Shown here: positions 35,818 to 45,145 of the stretch, in pieces
Layout of the letters: every line of letters starts with the position of its first letter
Numbering within the stretch: the stretch's first letter is position 1
NCBI RefSeq assembly: GCF_030518155.1
Contig: NZ_JAULRU010000823.1
Span: forward strand, 62,001 to 126,000
Source: Gilvimarinus gilvus
Lineage (GTDB): Bacteria; Pseudomonadota; Gammaproteobacteria; Pseudomonadales; Cellvibrionaceae
Direction of reading: 5' to 3'
Length of the DNA: 64,000 bases
Made by a program: the position numbers and the translations under genes
Notes under the pieces: generated by a model
Seen by the model: only the letters and a program-made list of their open reading frames with translations
What the model was told of the DNA's origin: nothing
Databases searched by the model: none

Positions 35818-36231
35818 TTACTTCTTAATCAGTGGCAAGTTTTGATTTTGCCATTCCGAGATACCGCCTGACAGGCGACATACCTTATAGCCTTTGGCAC
35901 CCAATTGACGCCCGGCGCTACCGGCATGTTGCCCCATTTTGTCCACCAAAATCAGCGTTTTTTCCCGGTGCTCTTCCAGGCTATCGGCTTGCTCAGCCAA
36001 CTTACTGAAAGGAATATTCAGCGCCCCGGTAATGTGACCCGCCTTGAACTCCGAGGCATCACGCACATCGACGAACTGAGCAGTACCCGCATTGATCAAA
36101 ACGGTAGCTTCAGATGTGGTGACAGGTTGTCCATTTTTCAACCTCTCTCGCCATGCATATAGGTAAACCAGTGCTATCAGTACCCCGACTAACAACCACT
36201 GCTCACCGACAAATGTGAAAATATCGTTCAC
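35818..36231 (-). CDS. Membrane-anchored rhodanese-like protein lacking the active Cys
   Basis: A 137-residue protein with one N-terminal helix (about 10-27) and a rhodanese domain (about 40-135; FVDVRDASEFKAGHITGALNIP). At the loop where rhodaneses carry the catalytic Cys the sequence is LVDKMGQHAG, with Asp97 in that place. Related proteins in the gpmI-grxC-secB cluster have a Cys there, so sulfur transfer is unlikely. A Cys at 119 (YKVCRLSGG) is elsewhere. It may bind a partner or substrate only. Confidence 0.82.
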   Translation of the reverse strand: MNDIFTFVGEQWLLVGVLIALVYLYAWRERLKNGQPVTTSEATVLINAGTAQFVDVRDASEFKAGHITGALNIPFSKLAEQADSLEEHREKTLILVDKMGQHAGSAGRQLGAKGYKVCRLSGGISEWQNQNLPLIKK

Positions 36232-36445
36232 GCGGCACCCTTAATTTGCTGTTAACAGTCGCCTTGGCGACGACAAAAGGCGGGAGTATACACCAGCTAC
36301 GCCGCGGCCGACAGGCGTGTAACACTATCGGCCAGATAGAAAAAACCCGCCTCTTGAGCTGGCTTCAACGTAGAGTTGTCGCAGCTAAATCGGTAGAATA
36401 AAGCGAATCTACCCTTTTTGACACGACAAACAAGCGACTGAATCT

Positions 36446-37996
36446 ATGACAGCCAAGAAAAAGCCTATGGTTTTGCTGATACTCGACGGCTTCGGGTACT
36501 CAGAATCCACCGAACACAACGCTATCTACAGTGCCAACACGCCAAACTGGGACCAGTACTGGAATAACTGCCCGAAAAGCCTTATCGGCACTTCTGGCCT
36601 GGCCGTGGGGCTACCCGAAGGTCAAATGGGTAACAGTGAAGTGGGGCATATGACACTGGGCGCCGGTCGCGTGGTATACCAAAGCTTTACCCGCATCAAC
36701 AAGGCCATTGAAGACGGCGACTTTGCCACCAACCCCGCCTATGTTAATGCCATCAACAAAGCCAAAGACGGCGGCAAAGCTGTTCACATTATCGGTTTAT
36801 TGTCTTCCGGCGGCGTACACAGCCATGAAGACCATATTCTGGCCATGATTAAAACCGCTGCAGATCAAGGTGCCACCGAAGTGTATTTACACGCATTCCT
36901 CGATGGCCGCGACACCGCACCGCGCAGTGCCGAAGCTCCCCTGCAAAAAGCTGAAGCATTATTTGCCGAGCTCGGGGTGGGGCGCGTCGCCAGTATATGT
37001 GGCCGCTATTTTGCCATGGACCGCGACAATCGCTGGGACCGGGTTGAACAGTGCTACAACGTGATGGTGACGGGCGATTCAGAGCACGATGCTGAAACCG
37101 CAACGGCAGGTTTGCAAGCCGCTTACGCCCGCGACGAGAATGACGAATTCGTAAAAGCCACCGTCATTTGTGCGGAAGGCCAGGAAGTAGCCACCATTAA
37201 CGACGGCGATTCGGTTATTTTTATGAATTTCCGCCCCGACCGCGCCCGCGAAATTACCCGCGCACTGGTTGAGCCTGACTTCGACGGCTTCGAACGCAAG
37301 CTGGTTCCGGATTTAGCTGACTTTGTCATGACTACCGAGTACGCGGCGGACATTAAAGCCAGCTGCGCCTTCCCACCGCAACCGCTGACCAACTCCTTTG
37401 GTGAGTATTTACAAAATCAAGGTAAAACCCAATTGCGCATCGCGGAAACGGAAAAGTACGCGCACGTCACCTTCTTTTTTAACGGTGGCCAGGAAGCCGT
37501 ATTCGAGGGCGAAGAACGCATTTTGGTGCCCTCGCCCGATGTTGCCACCTACGATCTTAAGCCAGAAATGAGCGCGCCGGAAGTAACCGACAAGCTGGTG
37601 GAAGCCATTGAGTCGGGCAAGTTTGACGCTGTGATTTGTAATTATGCCAACGGCGACATGGTCGGTCACTCTGGCGTATTTGAAGCCGCTGTAGCTGCGG
37701 TAGAGGCCGTGGACACATGCATTGCCCGGGTTGTCGATGCGACGCGCGCCGCCGGCGGTGAAGTACTGATTACGGCGGATCACGGCAATGTAGAAGAGAT
37801 GTTCGACCCCGAATCGGGGCAGGTGAGCACTCAACATTCTACCTTACCCGTACCCCTGGTGTTTGTCAGCGAGCGCGATGGCAGCATTAGCAGTGGTGGG
37901 TCGCTGGCCGATATCGCCCCCACCATGCTGTACCTCATGGGAATGGAGCAGCCCGCGGAAATGACTGGCCGCAACCTGGTCGAGCTGAAAAGCTAG
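36446..37996 (+). CDS. gpmI: 2,3-bisphosphoglycerate-independent phosphoglycerate mutase
   Basis: A 516-residue Mn-dependent iPGM that interconverts 3- and 2-phosphoglycerate. It has ILDGFG with metal-ligand Asp15, the phosphorylated Ser64 in [19 protein letters not shown] and the C-terminal metal cluster ([27 protein letters not shown]). The length is standard. It is divergent from the rhodanese-grxC-secB unit and is followed 20 bases later by envC. Confidence 0.97.
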   Translation: MTAKKKPMVLLILDGFGYSESTEHNAIYSANTPNWDQYWNNCPKSLIGTSGLAVGLPEGQMGNSEVGHMTLGAGRVVYQSFTRINKAIEDGDFATNPAYVNAINKAKDGGKAVHIIGLLSSGGVHSHEDHILAMIKTAADQGATEVYLHAFLDGRDTAPRSAEAPLQKAEALFAELGVGRVASICGRYFAMDRDNRWDRVEQCYNVMVTGDSEHDAETATAGLQAAYARDENDEFVKATVICAEGQEVATINDGDSVIFMNFRPDRAREITRALVEPDFDGFERKLVPDLADFVMTTEYAADIKASCAFPPQPLTNSFGEYLQNQGKTQLRIAETEKYAHVTFFFNGGQEAVFEGEERILVPSPDVATYDLKPEMSAPEVTDKLVEAIESGKFDAVICNYANGDMVGHSGVFEAAVAAVEAVDTCIARVVDATRAAGGEVLITADHGNVEEMFDPESGQVSTQHSTLPVPLVFVSERDGSISSGGSLADIAPTMLYLMGMEQPAEMTGRNLVELKS

Positions 37997-38016
37997 GCCG
38001 GCGGCAACCAGTCGTT

Positions 38017-39186
38017 ATGCGATTTAAGCGAACCCAGTGCAAGCCGCGACCTCTGGTTGCGGCGTTGTTAATTCTATTGCTGAGTGTGAGTGCCCAGCCA
38101 ATTTTTGCTGCCGATGACGCCGCCGAATATCAACGAAAACTCGAGGTATTGCAGGAAAATATCGACAAACTCAAGCGCGAACTGGAGCAGGTGAAGACTG
38201 AGCGCGGCGAGCTGCAAAATGAGCTGGAAGAGTCTGAAACCGAAATCGACCAGCTGGAAAATAAAGTTGATAATTTAAACGAAGAAATTGAAGAGCAAGA
38301 CGAAAACCTGCAAACAATGCAGCAACGTCAGCGCAATTTAAACCGTCAGCGCGCCGGCCAAAAACGACAAATTGCTCAGCAAGTGCGCAGCGCGTATCAG
38401 AACGGCCCGCAGAGCCCGCTGAAAATTCTCCTCAATCAAGAGTCTCCAGAGCGCCTGTCCAGGCTGAACACCTACCACGACTATCTGCTAAAAGCGCGCA
38501 ACGAAAAGCTCGAACGCTATTTAGCCACGCTGACCGAAATCAAGACGTTGACGCCAAAAGTGCGGGCCAGTCGCGACGCCTTGGCGCAGCAGCGCAAACA
38601 GCTCAGCCTGCGCCAGCGCCAGCTGCAAGGCCAGCAACAAAAGCGCGCAACCACCTTGGAAAAGTTGGCTGGCATTATCGCCAGCAAGGATGCCAAGTTA
38701 GCGGCGGATCAGGAAAATCAGGCCCGGCTTAGCGCCCTTTTACAGGAGATGACCGCGACCCTTGGCACCAGCTTCGCCAACAACAGCCCCTTCAGCCGCC
38801 TGCAGGGAAAACTGCCCTGGCCTGCGGAGGGTAGGATTCGCCACGGTTATGGCAGCGACCGAGTGGGCAATCAATTGGCCTGGGAGGGCATGGTGATCGA
38901 GGCCCAAAATGGCGCTCCGGTGGTCGCCGTACATAGCGGAGTGGTAATCTTTGCCGACTATTTACGAGGCCACGGTCTACTCCTGATTATCGATCATGGC
39001 GAAGGCTATATGAGCCTCTACGCGCACAATCAAACTCTGCTCAAGCGACCCGGTGAACGGGTAGCCAGTGGAGAAGCAATCGCCCGAGTGGGCAACAGTG
39101 GCGGTCAGAATTATTCTGGCCTGTATTTTGAGATTCGCCACCAGGGTCGCCCAACCAATCCCAGACCCTGGCTAGACCGCGCCTGA
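38017..39186 (+). CDS. envC: Murein hydrolase activator EnvC
   Basis: A 389-residue periplasmic protein: signal peptide (1-31), a long coiled coil (about 35-250), and a LytM/M23 domain (about 270-385). The zinc ligands of active M23 peptidases are replaced: AWEGMVIEA instead of an HxGxD motif, and LYFEIRH instead of HLHFEI. Such degenerate EnvC proteins do not cut peptidoglycan but switch on the amidases AmiA/AmiB at the septum. It sits 20 bases after gpmI and before ctpA, as in other gammaproteobacteria. Confidence 0.93.
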   Translation: MRFKRTQCKPRPLVAALLILLLSVSAQPIFAADDAAEYQRKLEVLQENIDKLKRELEQVKTERGELQNELEESETEIDQLENKVDNLNEEIEEQDENLQTMQQRQRNLNRQRAGQKRQIAQQVRSAYQNGPQSPLKILLNQESPERLSRLNTYHDYLLKARNEKLERYLATLTEIKTLTPKVRASRDALAQQRKQLSLRQRQLQGQQQKRATTLEKLAGIIASKDAKLAADQENQARLSALLQEMTATLGTSFANNSPFSRLQGKLPWPAEGRIRHGYGSDRVGNQLAWEGMVIEAQNGAPVVAVHSGVVIFADYLRGHGLLLIIDHGEGYMSLYAHNQTLLKRPGERVASGEAIARVGNSGGQNYSGLYFEIRHQGRPTNPRPWLDRA

Positions 39187-39216
39187 CGGCATCGGTCGAA
39201 TCTTTAGGAGAACTGC

Positions 39217-40572
39217 ATGCGTTTACTTCCATCCAGCCTTACTCTTTTGGCACTGCTATGCTGCAGCAGCCTAAGCTGGGCCCAAACGGCTACGGACAAT
39301 AGCCCGAGCGAAGGTGAGCTTAGTGCCATTGATGAGACCGCAGCACAGGGCTTGCTGCCACTGGATGATCTGCGCACATTTACCCGCGTTTACGACCACA
39401 TTCGCACCAGCTATGTGGAAGAGCTTAGCGATACCGAGTTACTGGAATACGCCATCAAAGGCATGATGGCGGAGCTCGACCCACACTCCTCGTATCTCGA
39501 TGCCGAGCGCTTTGAAGATTTACAAGCCAACACATCCGGTGAGTTTGGCGGCCTGGGTATTGAAGTTGGCATGGAGAATGGCTTTGTCAAAGTTGTCTCA
39601 CCCATCGACGACACACCTGCACAAAAGGCCGGCATAGAAGCCGGCGACCTGATTATCCGGCTTGACGAACAGCCGGTAAAAGGCATGACGCTAAATGAAG
39701 CGGTCAGTGTTATGCGCGGAGCCAAAGGCAGCGAACTGACCCTGACCATTGTCCGCGAAGGTGTCGACCAACCCTTTGAACTGACCATTGAGCGCGACAT
39801 TATTAAAGTGCGCAGCGTGCGTACCAAAATGCTCGACGACAACTACCTCTATGTGCGCATTGCTACTTTTCAGGTCAACACCGGTCGCGATGTTGCTAAA
39901 AAGCTTAAACGCACACTGCAAGATAGCGCTAACGTTCGCGGTGTCATTCTCGATTTGCGCAACAATCCGGGCGGAGTTTTGCAGGCGTCGGTGGATGTGG
40001 CCGATGCCTTTCTAGACGGCGGCCTGGTGGTCTACACCGAGGGCCGCATTGAAAGCAGCAAGAGCCGCTATAACGCCAATGCCGGCGATATTACCGAGGG
40101 CTTGCCGATGGTCGTGCTCATCAACGACGGCTCGGCATCGGCGTCTGAGATTGTCGCCGGGGCGCTGCAGGATCAGGGGCGTGCCGTCATAATGGGCACC
40201 CGCAGTTTTGGCAAAGGTTCGGTGCAAACGGTGGTACCCATCACCGAAAGCCGCGCCATTAAATTAACCACCGCGCGCTACTACACCCCTGGCGGACGCT
40301 CCATTCAGGCGCAAGGCATCGAGCCCGATGTCGTGGTGGAGCGCGCCAAGGTGACCGCGGTTAAACCGACCCTGCGCACCACCGAAGCCGACCTGGCCGG
40401 GCATTTAGGCAATGGCAACGGCGAAGAAGAAGTCGGCAGTAAGGAGCGTAAAGAAACGCGCGACGGCGAAACATCGATGCTCGCCCGTGACAATCAACTG
40501 CATGAAGCGCTCAACCTTCTCAAGGGTTTGCATATTTTCCGTCAACAGGCCTCGGCCGACGCGGAACAATAG
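39217..40572 (+). CDS. ctpA: S41 C-terminal processing peptidase
   Basis: A 451-residue periplasmic protease with a signal peptide (1-22), the first protease part, a PDZ domain (about 105-185) and the catalytic Ser/Lys pair: GSASASEI at residues 305-312 and SFGKGSVQ. It trims C-termini of envelope proteins and is often tied to cell-wall hydrolase turnover, which fits its place after envC. GGAG lies seven bases upstream of ATG. Confidence 0.94.
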   Translation: MRLLPSSLTLLALLCCSSLSWAQTATDNSPSEGELSAIDETAAQGLLPLDDLRTFTRVYDHIRTSYVEELSDTELLEYAIKGMMAELDPHSSYLDAERFEDLQANTSGEFGGLGIEVGMENGFVKVVSPIDDTPAQKAGIEAGDLIIRLDEQPVKGMTLNEAVSVMRGAKGSELTLTIVREGVDQPFELTIERDIIKVRSVRTKMLDDNYLYVRIATFQVNTGRDVAKKLKRTLQDSANVRGVILDLRNNPGGVLQASVDVADAFLDGGLVVYTEGRIESSKSRYNANAGDITEGLPMVVLINDGSASASEIVAGALQDQGRAVIMGTRSFGKGSVQTVVPITESRAIKLTTARYYTPGGRSIQAQGIEPDVVVERAKVTAVKPTLRTTEADLAGHLGNGNGEEEVGSKERKETRDGETSMLARDNQLHEALNLLKGLHIFRQQASADAEQ

Positions 40573-40580
40573 GCCACGCT

Positions 40581-41420
40581 GTGCGTTACTGGCTTGCCGC
40601 CCTCGTTGTACTGTGCGGGCTGAGCAGCGCGGCGCAGGGGGCACAGCTCGCCATTATTATTGATGACGTAGGCTATAATAGGGCGCTCGGCGAGCGCACC
40701 GCCCGCCTGCCCGGCGCCTATACCCTCGCTCTACTGCCAGATACACCGCACAGCCAATTCTTAGCGCAGTTAGGCCATCAACAACACAAGGAGCTGATGT
40801 TGCATGCGCCAATGGCTAGTCTGGGGGGCCTTAAACTTGGCCCTGGTGCCCTTACCTTAGAGATGTCCCGAGCCGACTTCGTCAGCAGCTTACGTCAATC
40901 AATTGCCCAGATTCCTCATATCAAAGGAATCAATAATCATATGGGAAGCGCTCTAACCAGCCAATTTCAAGCCATGGGCTGGACCATGACGGAGGCGCGC
41001 CGGGCCGGACTCTATTTTGTCGATAGCCGAACCACGGCTAGCAGTATCGCCTTTAGTACAGCTCAAGCCTATGGCTTACCCAGTGCCAGCCGCGATATCT
41101 TTCTCGACCACGAAAAGGACCGCGCCGCGATTTGGCGACAGCTTAAACGAGCGGTGGCACTCGCGCAGAAAAGAGGGCACGCCATTGCGATCGGCCACCC
41201 TTACCCAGAGACACTCGACGTGCTTGAGGCCGCTTCCGGGCAATGGCTGGAGCAACAGGGTATAGAGCTGGTCGCCGCATCCAGTTTAGTCCGTCGGGCC
41301 ATACCCGGGACCCTCACCTGTCCCGCTCCCCCTGTCCTACTGCGTCAAAGGTCGGGCTACTTCTTTGCTCAAAACTCCCCTCAAACGGCCAATATATTGC
41401 CGAGCCTCAGGAACCTCTGA
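40581..41420 (+). CDS. yibQ: Divergent polysaccharide deacetylase (YibQ-type)
   Basis: A 279-residue exported protein. A short signal peptide (about 1-20) precedes a DUF610/divergent deacetylase domain: IIIDDVGYN, ALLPDTPHS, MLHAPMA, INNHMGSALTS and AIGHPYPET. The fold is that of NodB-like deacetylases but metal ligands differ. The start is GTG 40581, eight bases after the ctpA stop. The gene order gpmI-envC-ctpA-yibQ is conserved. Its stop lies inside an inverted repeat. Confidence 0.88.
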   Translation: MRYWLAALVVLCGLSSAAQGAQLAIIIDDVGYNRALGERTARLPGAYTLALLPDTPHSQFLAQLGHQQHKELMLHAPMASLGGLKLGPGALTLEMSRADFVSSLRQSIAQIPHIKGINNHMGSALTSQFQAMGWTMTEARRAGLYFVDSRTTASSIAFSTAQAYGLPSASRDIFLDHEKDRAAIWRQLKRAVALAQKRGHAIAIGHPYPETLDVLEAASGQWLEQQGIELVAASSLVRRAIPGTLTCPAPPVLLRQRSGYFFAQNSPQTANILPSLRNL

Positions 41421-41465
41421 TTAAGTCTCCAGTCGTCTCTGCTGAAGGCTTAATCAGAGGTTCCT
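41409..41465. repeat. 17-bp inverted repeat at the end of yibQ
   Basis: AGGAACCTCTGATTAAG (41409-41425) pairs perfectly with CTTAATCAGAGGTTCCT (41449-41465) around a 23-base loop. The yibQ TGA is in the left arm. It could end the envC-ctpA-yibQ transcript, or be a short mobile-element relic whose ends resemble transposon termini. No T run follows. Confidence 0.75.
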
Positions 41466-41741
41466 TAATAGGATTTAGTTATCATCGGCTTTTAAGGGTA
41501 GATAAAGACGATATAAACAATTCTGGCTGATGTGCGTATAATCTAAGGACGGGTGGTCATAACTGACCCTCGGGGCACACCTGAGCGACCGTTTGTTTGC
41601 ATTTATCAAGCACACTGGTACATTGTTATAGGTGTAACGCGTATTCACAGCAGGGAACAGCGCATGGGCGCCCCGGCCGGCATAGCAACAAAACGTTGTA
41701 TGGGGGTCGAATTTCAGGATGATCAACGCGAGGTGAACACT
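41466..41741 (+). other. Long leader region before the DUF6316-type gene
   Basis: About 275 bases with no supported gene. TATAAT at 41537-41542 is an ideal -10 though no clear -35 precedes it; transcription from about 41549 would give a leader of about 190 bases. It includes GGTCA-TAAC-TGACC (about 41554-41567). A reading frame crosses it in phase with the next gene but its composition is not protein-like. Confidence 0.45.
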
Positions 41742-41966
41742 ATGAGCTCAAATTTGCGAGATGGCGAACAGGGTACCGTCCCAGACAGAAAAGGACGTTT
41801 TTTGGAGAAATCCGGGTATTGGTACTACATGACCCGTGAGGGCGTCGATATAGGCCCCTTCGACAGTCGCGCTGATGCCGAGATAGGTGTGGGCGAATTT
41901 ATCGATTACGTCTGCTCTTCGGCACCCGGCGCCGCCAAAATCATCGAACGCTACCGCGCAGCGTAA
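41742..41966 (+). CDS. DUF6316-like small protein
   Basis: A 74-residue cytoplasmic protein with RFLEKSGYWYYMTREG and GPFDSRADAEIG, the pattern of DUF6316 proteins from marine gammaproteobacteria. No function is known. ATG 41742 has GAGGTGA five bases upstream, which fixes the start; an earlier in-frame start at 41553 has no ribosome site and encodes atypical residues. Confidence 0.75.
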   Translation: MSSNLRDGEQGTVPDRKGRFLEKSGYWYYMTREGVDIGPFDSRADAEIGVGEFIDYVCSSAPGAAKIIERYRAA

Positions 41967-41986
41967 CTGCCCCCGCCTTTTTCTTG

Positions 41987-42010
41987 TAGCGACGAGCCCC
42001 CTCGTCGCTA
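41987..42010. terminator. Perfect hairpin after DUF6316 gene
   Basis: Stem TAGCGACGAG/CTCGTCGCTA with loop CCCC, 20 bases after the DUF6316-type stop. AAAA follows rather than a T run, so it is either a weak terminator or just a repeat. Confidence 0.6.
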
Positions 42011-42087
42011 AAAATCCTTTGCGTCATCATTTTTGACCCCGCAGTATCCACCCGACGAACTTTAGCTACCTACTGCGCGCTTGACCG

Positions 42088-42672
42088 GTTATACATCCAG
42101 AGTTTAACAAAACCGAACTGCCTCAGGCTTTTCCGTGGTTGCGCACTCCCTGACCCGAAACCTTGTTCAGTCTCGCCGCAAGACACGGACATCTGCGACT
42201 GTATGGCCGCGAATCAATGGGTAGCCGCCCTTTGTCCTCGCTGGTTGCCATGCGTCGGTCGAGGAAGCAGTACACGGCACAAACTTGTATTGAATTTTCG
42301 CCCACCAGCTTTCAGCAAATGGCGGGAATGACCTGCTATTACCATTCACCGAAGCTTCGCTATCCTTACATCAGCTGCGACGACGAAGGGCAACGACAAT
42401 TAAATATCATGTCGTGTCTGGGTAACCTCGATTTAATGGCAGACTTTCCCATCGAGCCGAAATCAATAAGGAAGCCCTGCATTTTGCCTATAAGTTTCGA
42501 TGGCCGGGATTGGCAAACCATAGACCATACCCTGGATGCGACTTTCCTTTCCTGCGAAGCCGGCAAGGGGGATGGTGCCAGTTTTACCAGGGCTTTTGTG
42601 GGAATGGCTTGCCAGGATATGACGGGAATGCAGAAACCCGCTGACTTTACCTATTTTCACTATTACCAGTAA
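42088..42672 (+). pseudogene. GH43 beta-xylosidase, C-terminal fragment
   Basis: The frame encodes the concanavalin-like C-terminal domain of GH43 beta-xylosidases: RHGHLRLYGRES, then FQQMAGMTCYYHSPKLRYPYIS, and FVGMACQDMTG near the end. Upstream the same frame continues (TELPQAFPWLRTP) into a TGA at 42151-42153 where a Leu or similar is expected, and homology fades near 42088. The whole N-terminal five-bladed propeller with the catalytic acids is gone. It is a dead remnant of xylan use. Confidence 0.85.
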
Positions 42673-42765
42673 TTGCCCGGCACCTAAAGTGGGACGATTT
42701 ATTAAGCAACGACTCGTACAGTAAACGCCCATTCGCGCCATGGATAATAAAAAGGTAAAAATGCC

Positions 42766-43479
42766 ATGAACGTCAACCAGCTCGCTGATCAGTTTTGGCA
42801 AGACGGGTACCTTGTGTTAGAGCAGTTTTTCCAACCGGCTCTTATGGACGCCTACCAGGATTTAATTCTCGACCACTTTGGCGCCTCGCCCAAGTTTCTT
42901 CACGATGATGAATTCTTGACCCTGTCGGCAACCGAAGTGATTCCATGGTTTCCTCAGCGGGATGGTGTTAACCAGTTCGATACGGTTGAGCACGACCCCC
43001 GACTGCAAGCACTGACCGAAGCCATTTTGGGGGAAGGCTGGTACACACTCTATTGTATGACCATGTTTTCCCGGCAGGGCACCAAAGGCCAGGCCTGGCA
43101 CCAAGACTGCGACCCGATGGAGGACAGCCAGAAGTTCAACGTCAATCGCCTGATTTACACGGCCGACATTACCGACGAAATCGGCGGTCAAACGTTGGTC
43201 ATACCAGGCTCGCACAAACGCGGCACCATTAGCGTCGGCGCAGTCGATGAAGACTTTGCCGATCAGATAACTCTAAAACCTAGAAAAGGCACATTGGTAC
43301 TGCTGCACGGTCATACCTGGCATCGCGTTAAGCCCGTTACCGGCGGCTACCGAGTATCAACCAACTACCGCTGTTGCCCGCAAGGTACGCCAGAAGACAT
43401 CACCGACGTCTGCGTCTATCGCAATATGCGCTACCAATTTGCAACCAGTTCAGTGATCGAACACCGAGTCGCACCATAA
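42766..43479 (+). CDS. Phytanoyl-CoA dioxygenase (PhyH) family protein
   Basis: A 237-residue Fe(II)/2-oxoglutarate oxygenase. The iron ligands are in WHQDCDP (His, Asp) and HGHTWHRVKP (distal His), with an Arg in the following GGYRVSTNYR for 2-oxoglutarate. The substrate is unknown. It lies just before a sugar transporter and behind a decayed xylosidase, so it may act on a sugar-derived or ectoine-like compound. The start is supported only by a weak AAGG upstream. Confidence 0.85.
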   Translation: MNVNQLADQFWQDGYLVLEQFFQPALMDAYQDLILDHFGASPKFLHDDEFLTLSATEVIPWFPQRDGVNQFDTVEHDPRLQALTEAILGEGWYTLYCMTMFSRQGTKGQAWHQDCDPMEDSQKFNVNRLIYTADITDEIGGQTLVIPGSHKRGTISVGAVDEDFADQITLKPRKGTLVLLHGHTWHRVKPVTGGYRVSTNYRCCPQGTPEDITDVCVYRNMRYQFATSSVIEHRVAP

Positions 43480-43503
43480 TAACTACACATTGAGCACGCT
43501 AAT

Positions 43504-45072
43504 ATGAATCAATCCAACTATGCATTTCGTCTGGCGATCATCGCTTCGCTCGGCGGCTTTATTTTTGGCTTCGACGCATCGGTTATTTCCGGTGCCGTTA
43601 ATTACATCGGCGCCGACTTTGATCTTACCGACTGGCAATTAGGGCTGGTAGTGGGCGCGCCGACACTAGGCGGTATTATCGCCGGCGGCAGCACAGGGCC
43701 GTTGAGTGACCGCTTTGGCCGCAAGCCCATTTTGCTACTACTGGCTATTCTCTACTTTGTATCCGCTATATTTTCGGCGCTTGCCCCCGACTATTTTACC
43801 ATTTCGCTGGCGCGCTTTATCGGTGGCCTGGGATTTGGGGCGCTGAGCCTGGCCCCTATTTATATTGCCGAAATATCCCCGCCCGGGGTACGCGGGCGCA
43901 TGGTTTCCATCAATCAACTGAATATTGTCGTCGGGTTTTCCGCCGCTTATTTTGCCAACTACACCATTTTACAAATGGCCAATTCAGGAACCGAATGGAC
44001 TCAGGCACTGGGCATAGACACTCACACCTGGCGCTGGATGCTCGGCATTGAAGCCGTACCCGCGTTGATTTATGTCTTTGTGTTAATGGGCATACCTGAA
44101 AGCCCACGCTGGCTGGTGCTAAACAGCAAGCCGGCCAAGGCACAATCAGTGCTGGGCAAACTATTACCCGGCTCAGACCCGGCGCAAGAGGTGGCCGCCA
44201 TTAGTGCCACTCATCACACCCAATTGGATCCTTTTCTGTCCCGCCTCAAACAACTTTTTAATAGCAAAATTCGTCTGGCGTTAATGATCGGACTGGTGGT
44301 GGGCATTGCCCAGCAAGCCACAGGTGTTAACGCCATTTATTTTTACGCTCCCACTATTTTTGAACAGAGCGGCATCGGCACCAACGCCGCCTTTGCCCAA
44401 GCTATATGGGTGGGCATCACCAATGTCGTCTTCACCATTGTTGCCATGGTGCTGATCGAGAAGTTGGGCCGCCGGCCACTGCTGATTATTGGTCTGTCTG
44501 GCGTCATGGTCAGTATGGCAATTTGTACCTACGGATTTAAACAGGCCAGCTACGTCATTGATGACGTCACCACCATTGAGATTTCCGACGAGTCGGTAAA
44601 GTCGCGTTTAAAAGTACTTGAAGGGGTTACCTTTGCGGACGATGTCAGCTTTAAAAACGCTTTGCGCGAACATCTGTCGGAAAACGAGCTGCGTACACTG
44701 CAAGGTGAAATCATCGCCGTCGCCGCCAACATGAATCCCTATATTATATTAATTGGTATTCTCGGTTTTGTGGCCGCGTTTGCCGTGTCGCTGGGGCCGG
44801 TCATGTGGGTACTGCTGTCCGAGATTTTCCCCAACCACTTGCGCGGTGTCGGCATGGCATTTATTGGCATGATCAATAGCGCCGTAAGCTACGCCATACA
44901 AGTTGTTTTCCCTTGGGAACTTGCCACTTTCGGTGCGGCCTTTACGTTTATGGCCTACGGCTTAAGCGCAGCAGCAGGTTTAGCGCTGGTGTTGTGGTTA
45001 CTGCCGGAAACCAAAGGCAAAACCCTGGAAGAGCTGGAGCAAGAGCTGACGGCAAAGAAGGTAACTGCGTAA
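43504..45072 (+). CDS. MFS sugar porter (XylE/GalP-like)
   Basis: A 522-residue inner-membrane sugar/H+ symporter-like protein with twelve helices. Family signatures are visible: GGFIFGFDASVISGA, DRFGRKPILL, RFIGGLGFGA, GVRGRMVSINQL, PESPRWLVLN and the C-terminal PETKGKTLEELE. Between helices 9 and 10 (about residues 350-405) it carries an insert of about 55 polar residues that should face the periplasm. The likely substrate is a hexose or pentose. It starts 24 bases after the PhyH gene. Confidence 0.92.
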   Translation: MNQSNYAFRLAIIASLGGFIFGFDASVISGAVNYIGADFDLTDWQLGLVVGAPTLGGIIAGGSTGPLSDRFGRKPILLLLAILYFVSAIFSALAPDYFTISLARFIGGLGFGALSLAPIYIAEISPPGVRGRMVSINQLNIVVGFSAAYFANYTILQMANSGTEWTQALGIDTHTWRWMLGIEAVPALIYVFVLMGIPESPRWLVLNSKPAKAQSVLGKLLPGSDPAQEVAAISATHHTQLDPFLSRLKQLFNSKIRLALMIGLVVGIAQQATGVNAIYFYAPTIFEQSGIGTNAAFAQAIWVGITNVVFTIVAMVLIEKLGRRPLLIIGLSGVMVSMAICTYGFKQASYVIDDVTTIEISDESVKSRLKVLEGVTFADDVSFKNALREHLSENELRTLQGEIIAVAANMNPYIILIGILGFVAAFAVSLGPVMWVLLSEIFPNHLRGVGMAFIGMINSAVSYAIQVVFPWELATFGAAFTFMAYGLSAAAGLALVLWLLPETKGKTLEELEQELTAKKVTA

Positions 45073-45108
45073 CAGCAATATCTCAGAGATGATGTTGCGG
45101 ACCAGGCT

Positions 45109-45134
45109 GCCGCTCTTAAGCTATTAAGAGCGGC
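45109..45134. terminator. Bidirectional terminator between MFS gene and hisF
   Basis: Perfect 11-base stem GCCGCTCTTAA/TTAAGAGCGGC with a four-base loop, between two convergent genes. Confidence 0.82.
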
Positions 45135-45145
45135 TTAGTCAGCCC

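Noticed and set aside
38017-39186. EnvC homologue as an active M23 endopeptidase
   Set aside because: Two of the metal-binding motifs are replaced (WEG for HxG, LYFEI for HLHFEI); it is an activator type.
41987-42010. Hairpin after the DUF6316-type gene as CRISPR or phage attachment site
   Set aside because: A single copy with no repeats or spacers; it is a plain inverted repeat.
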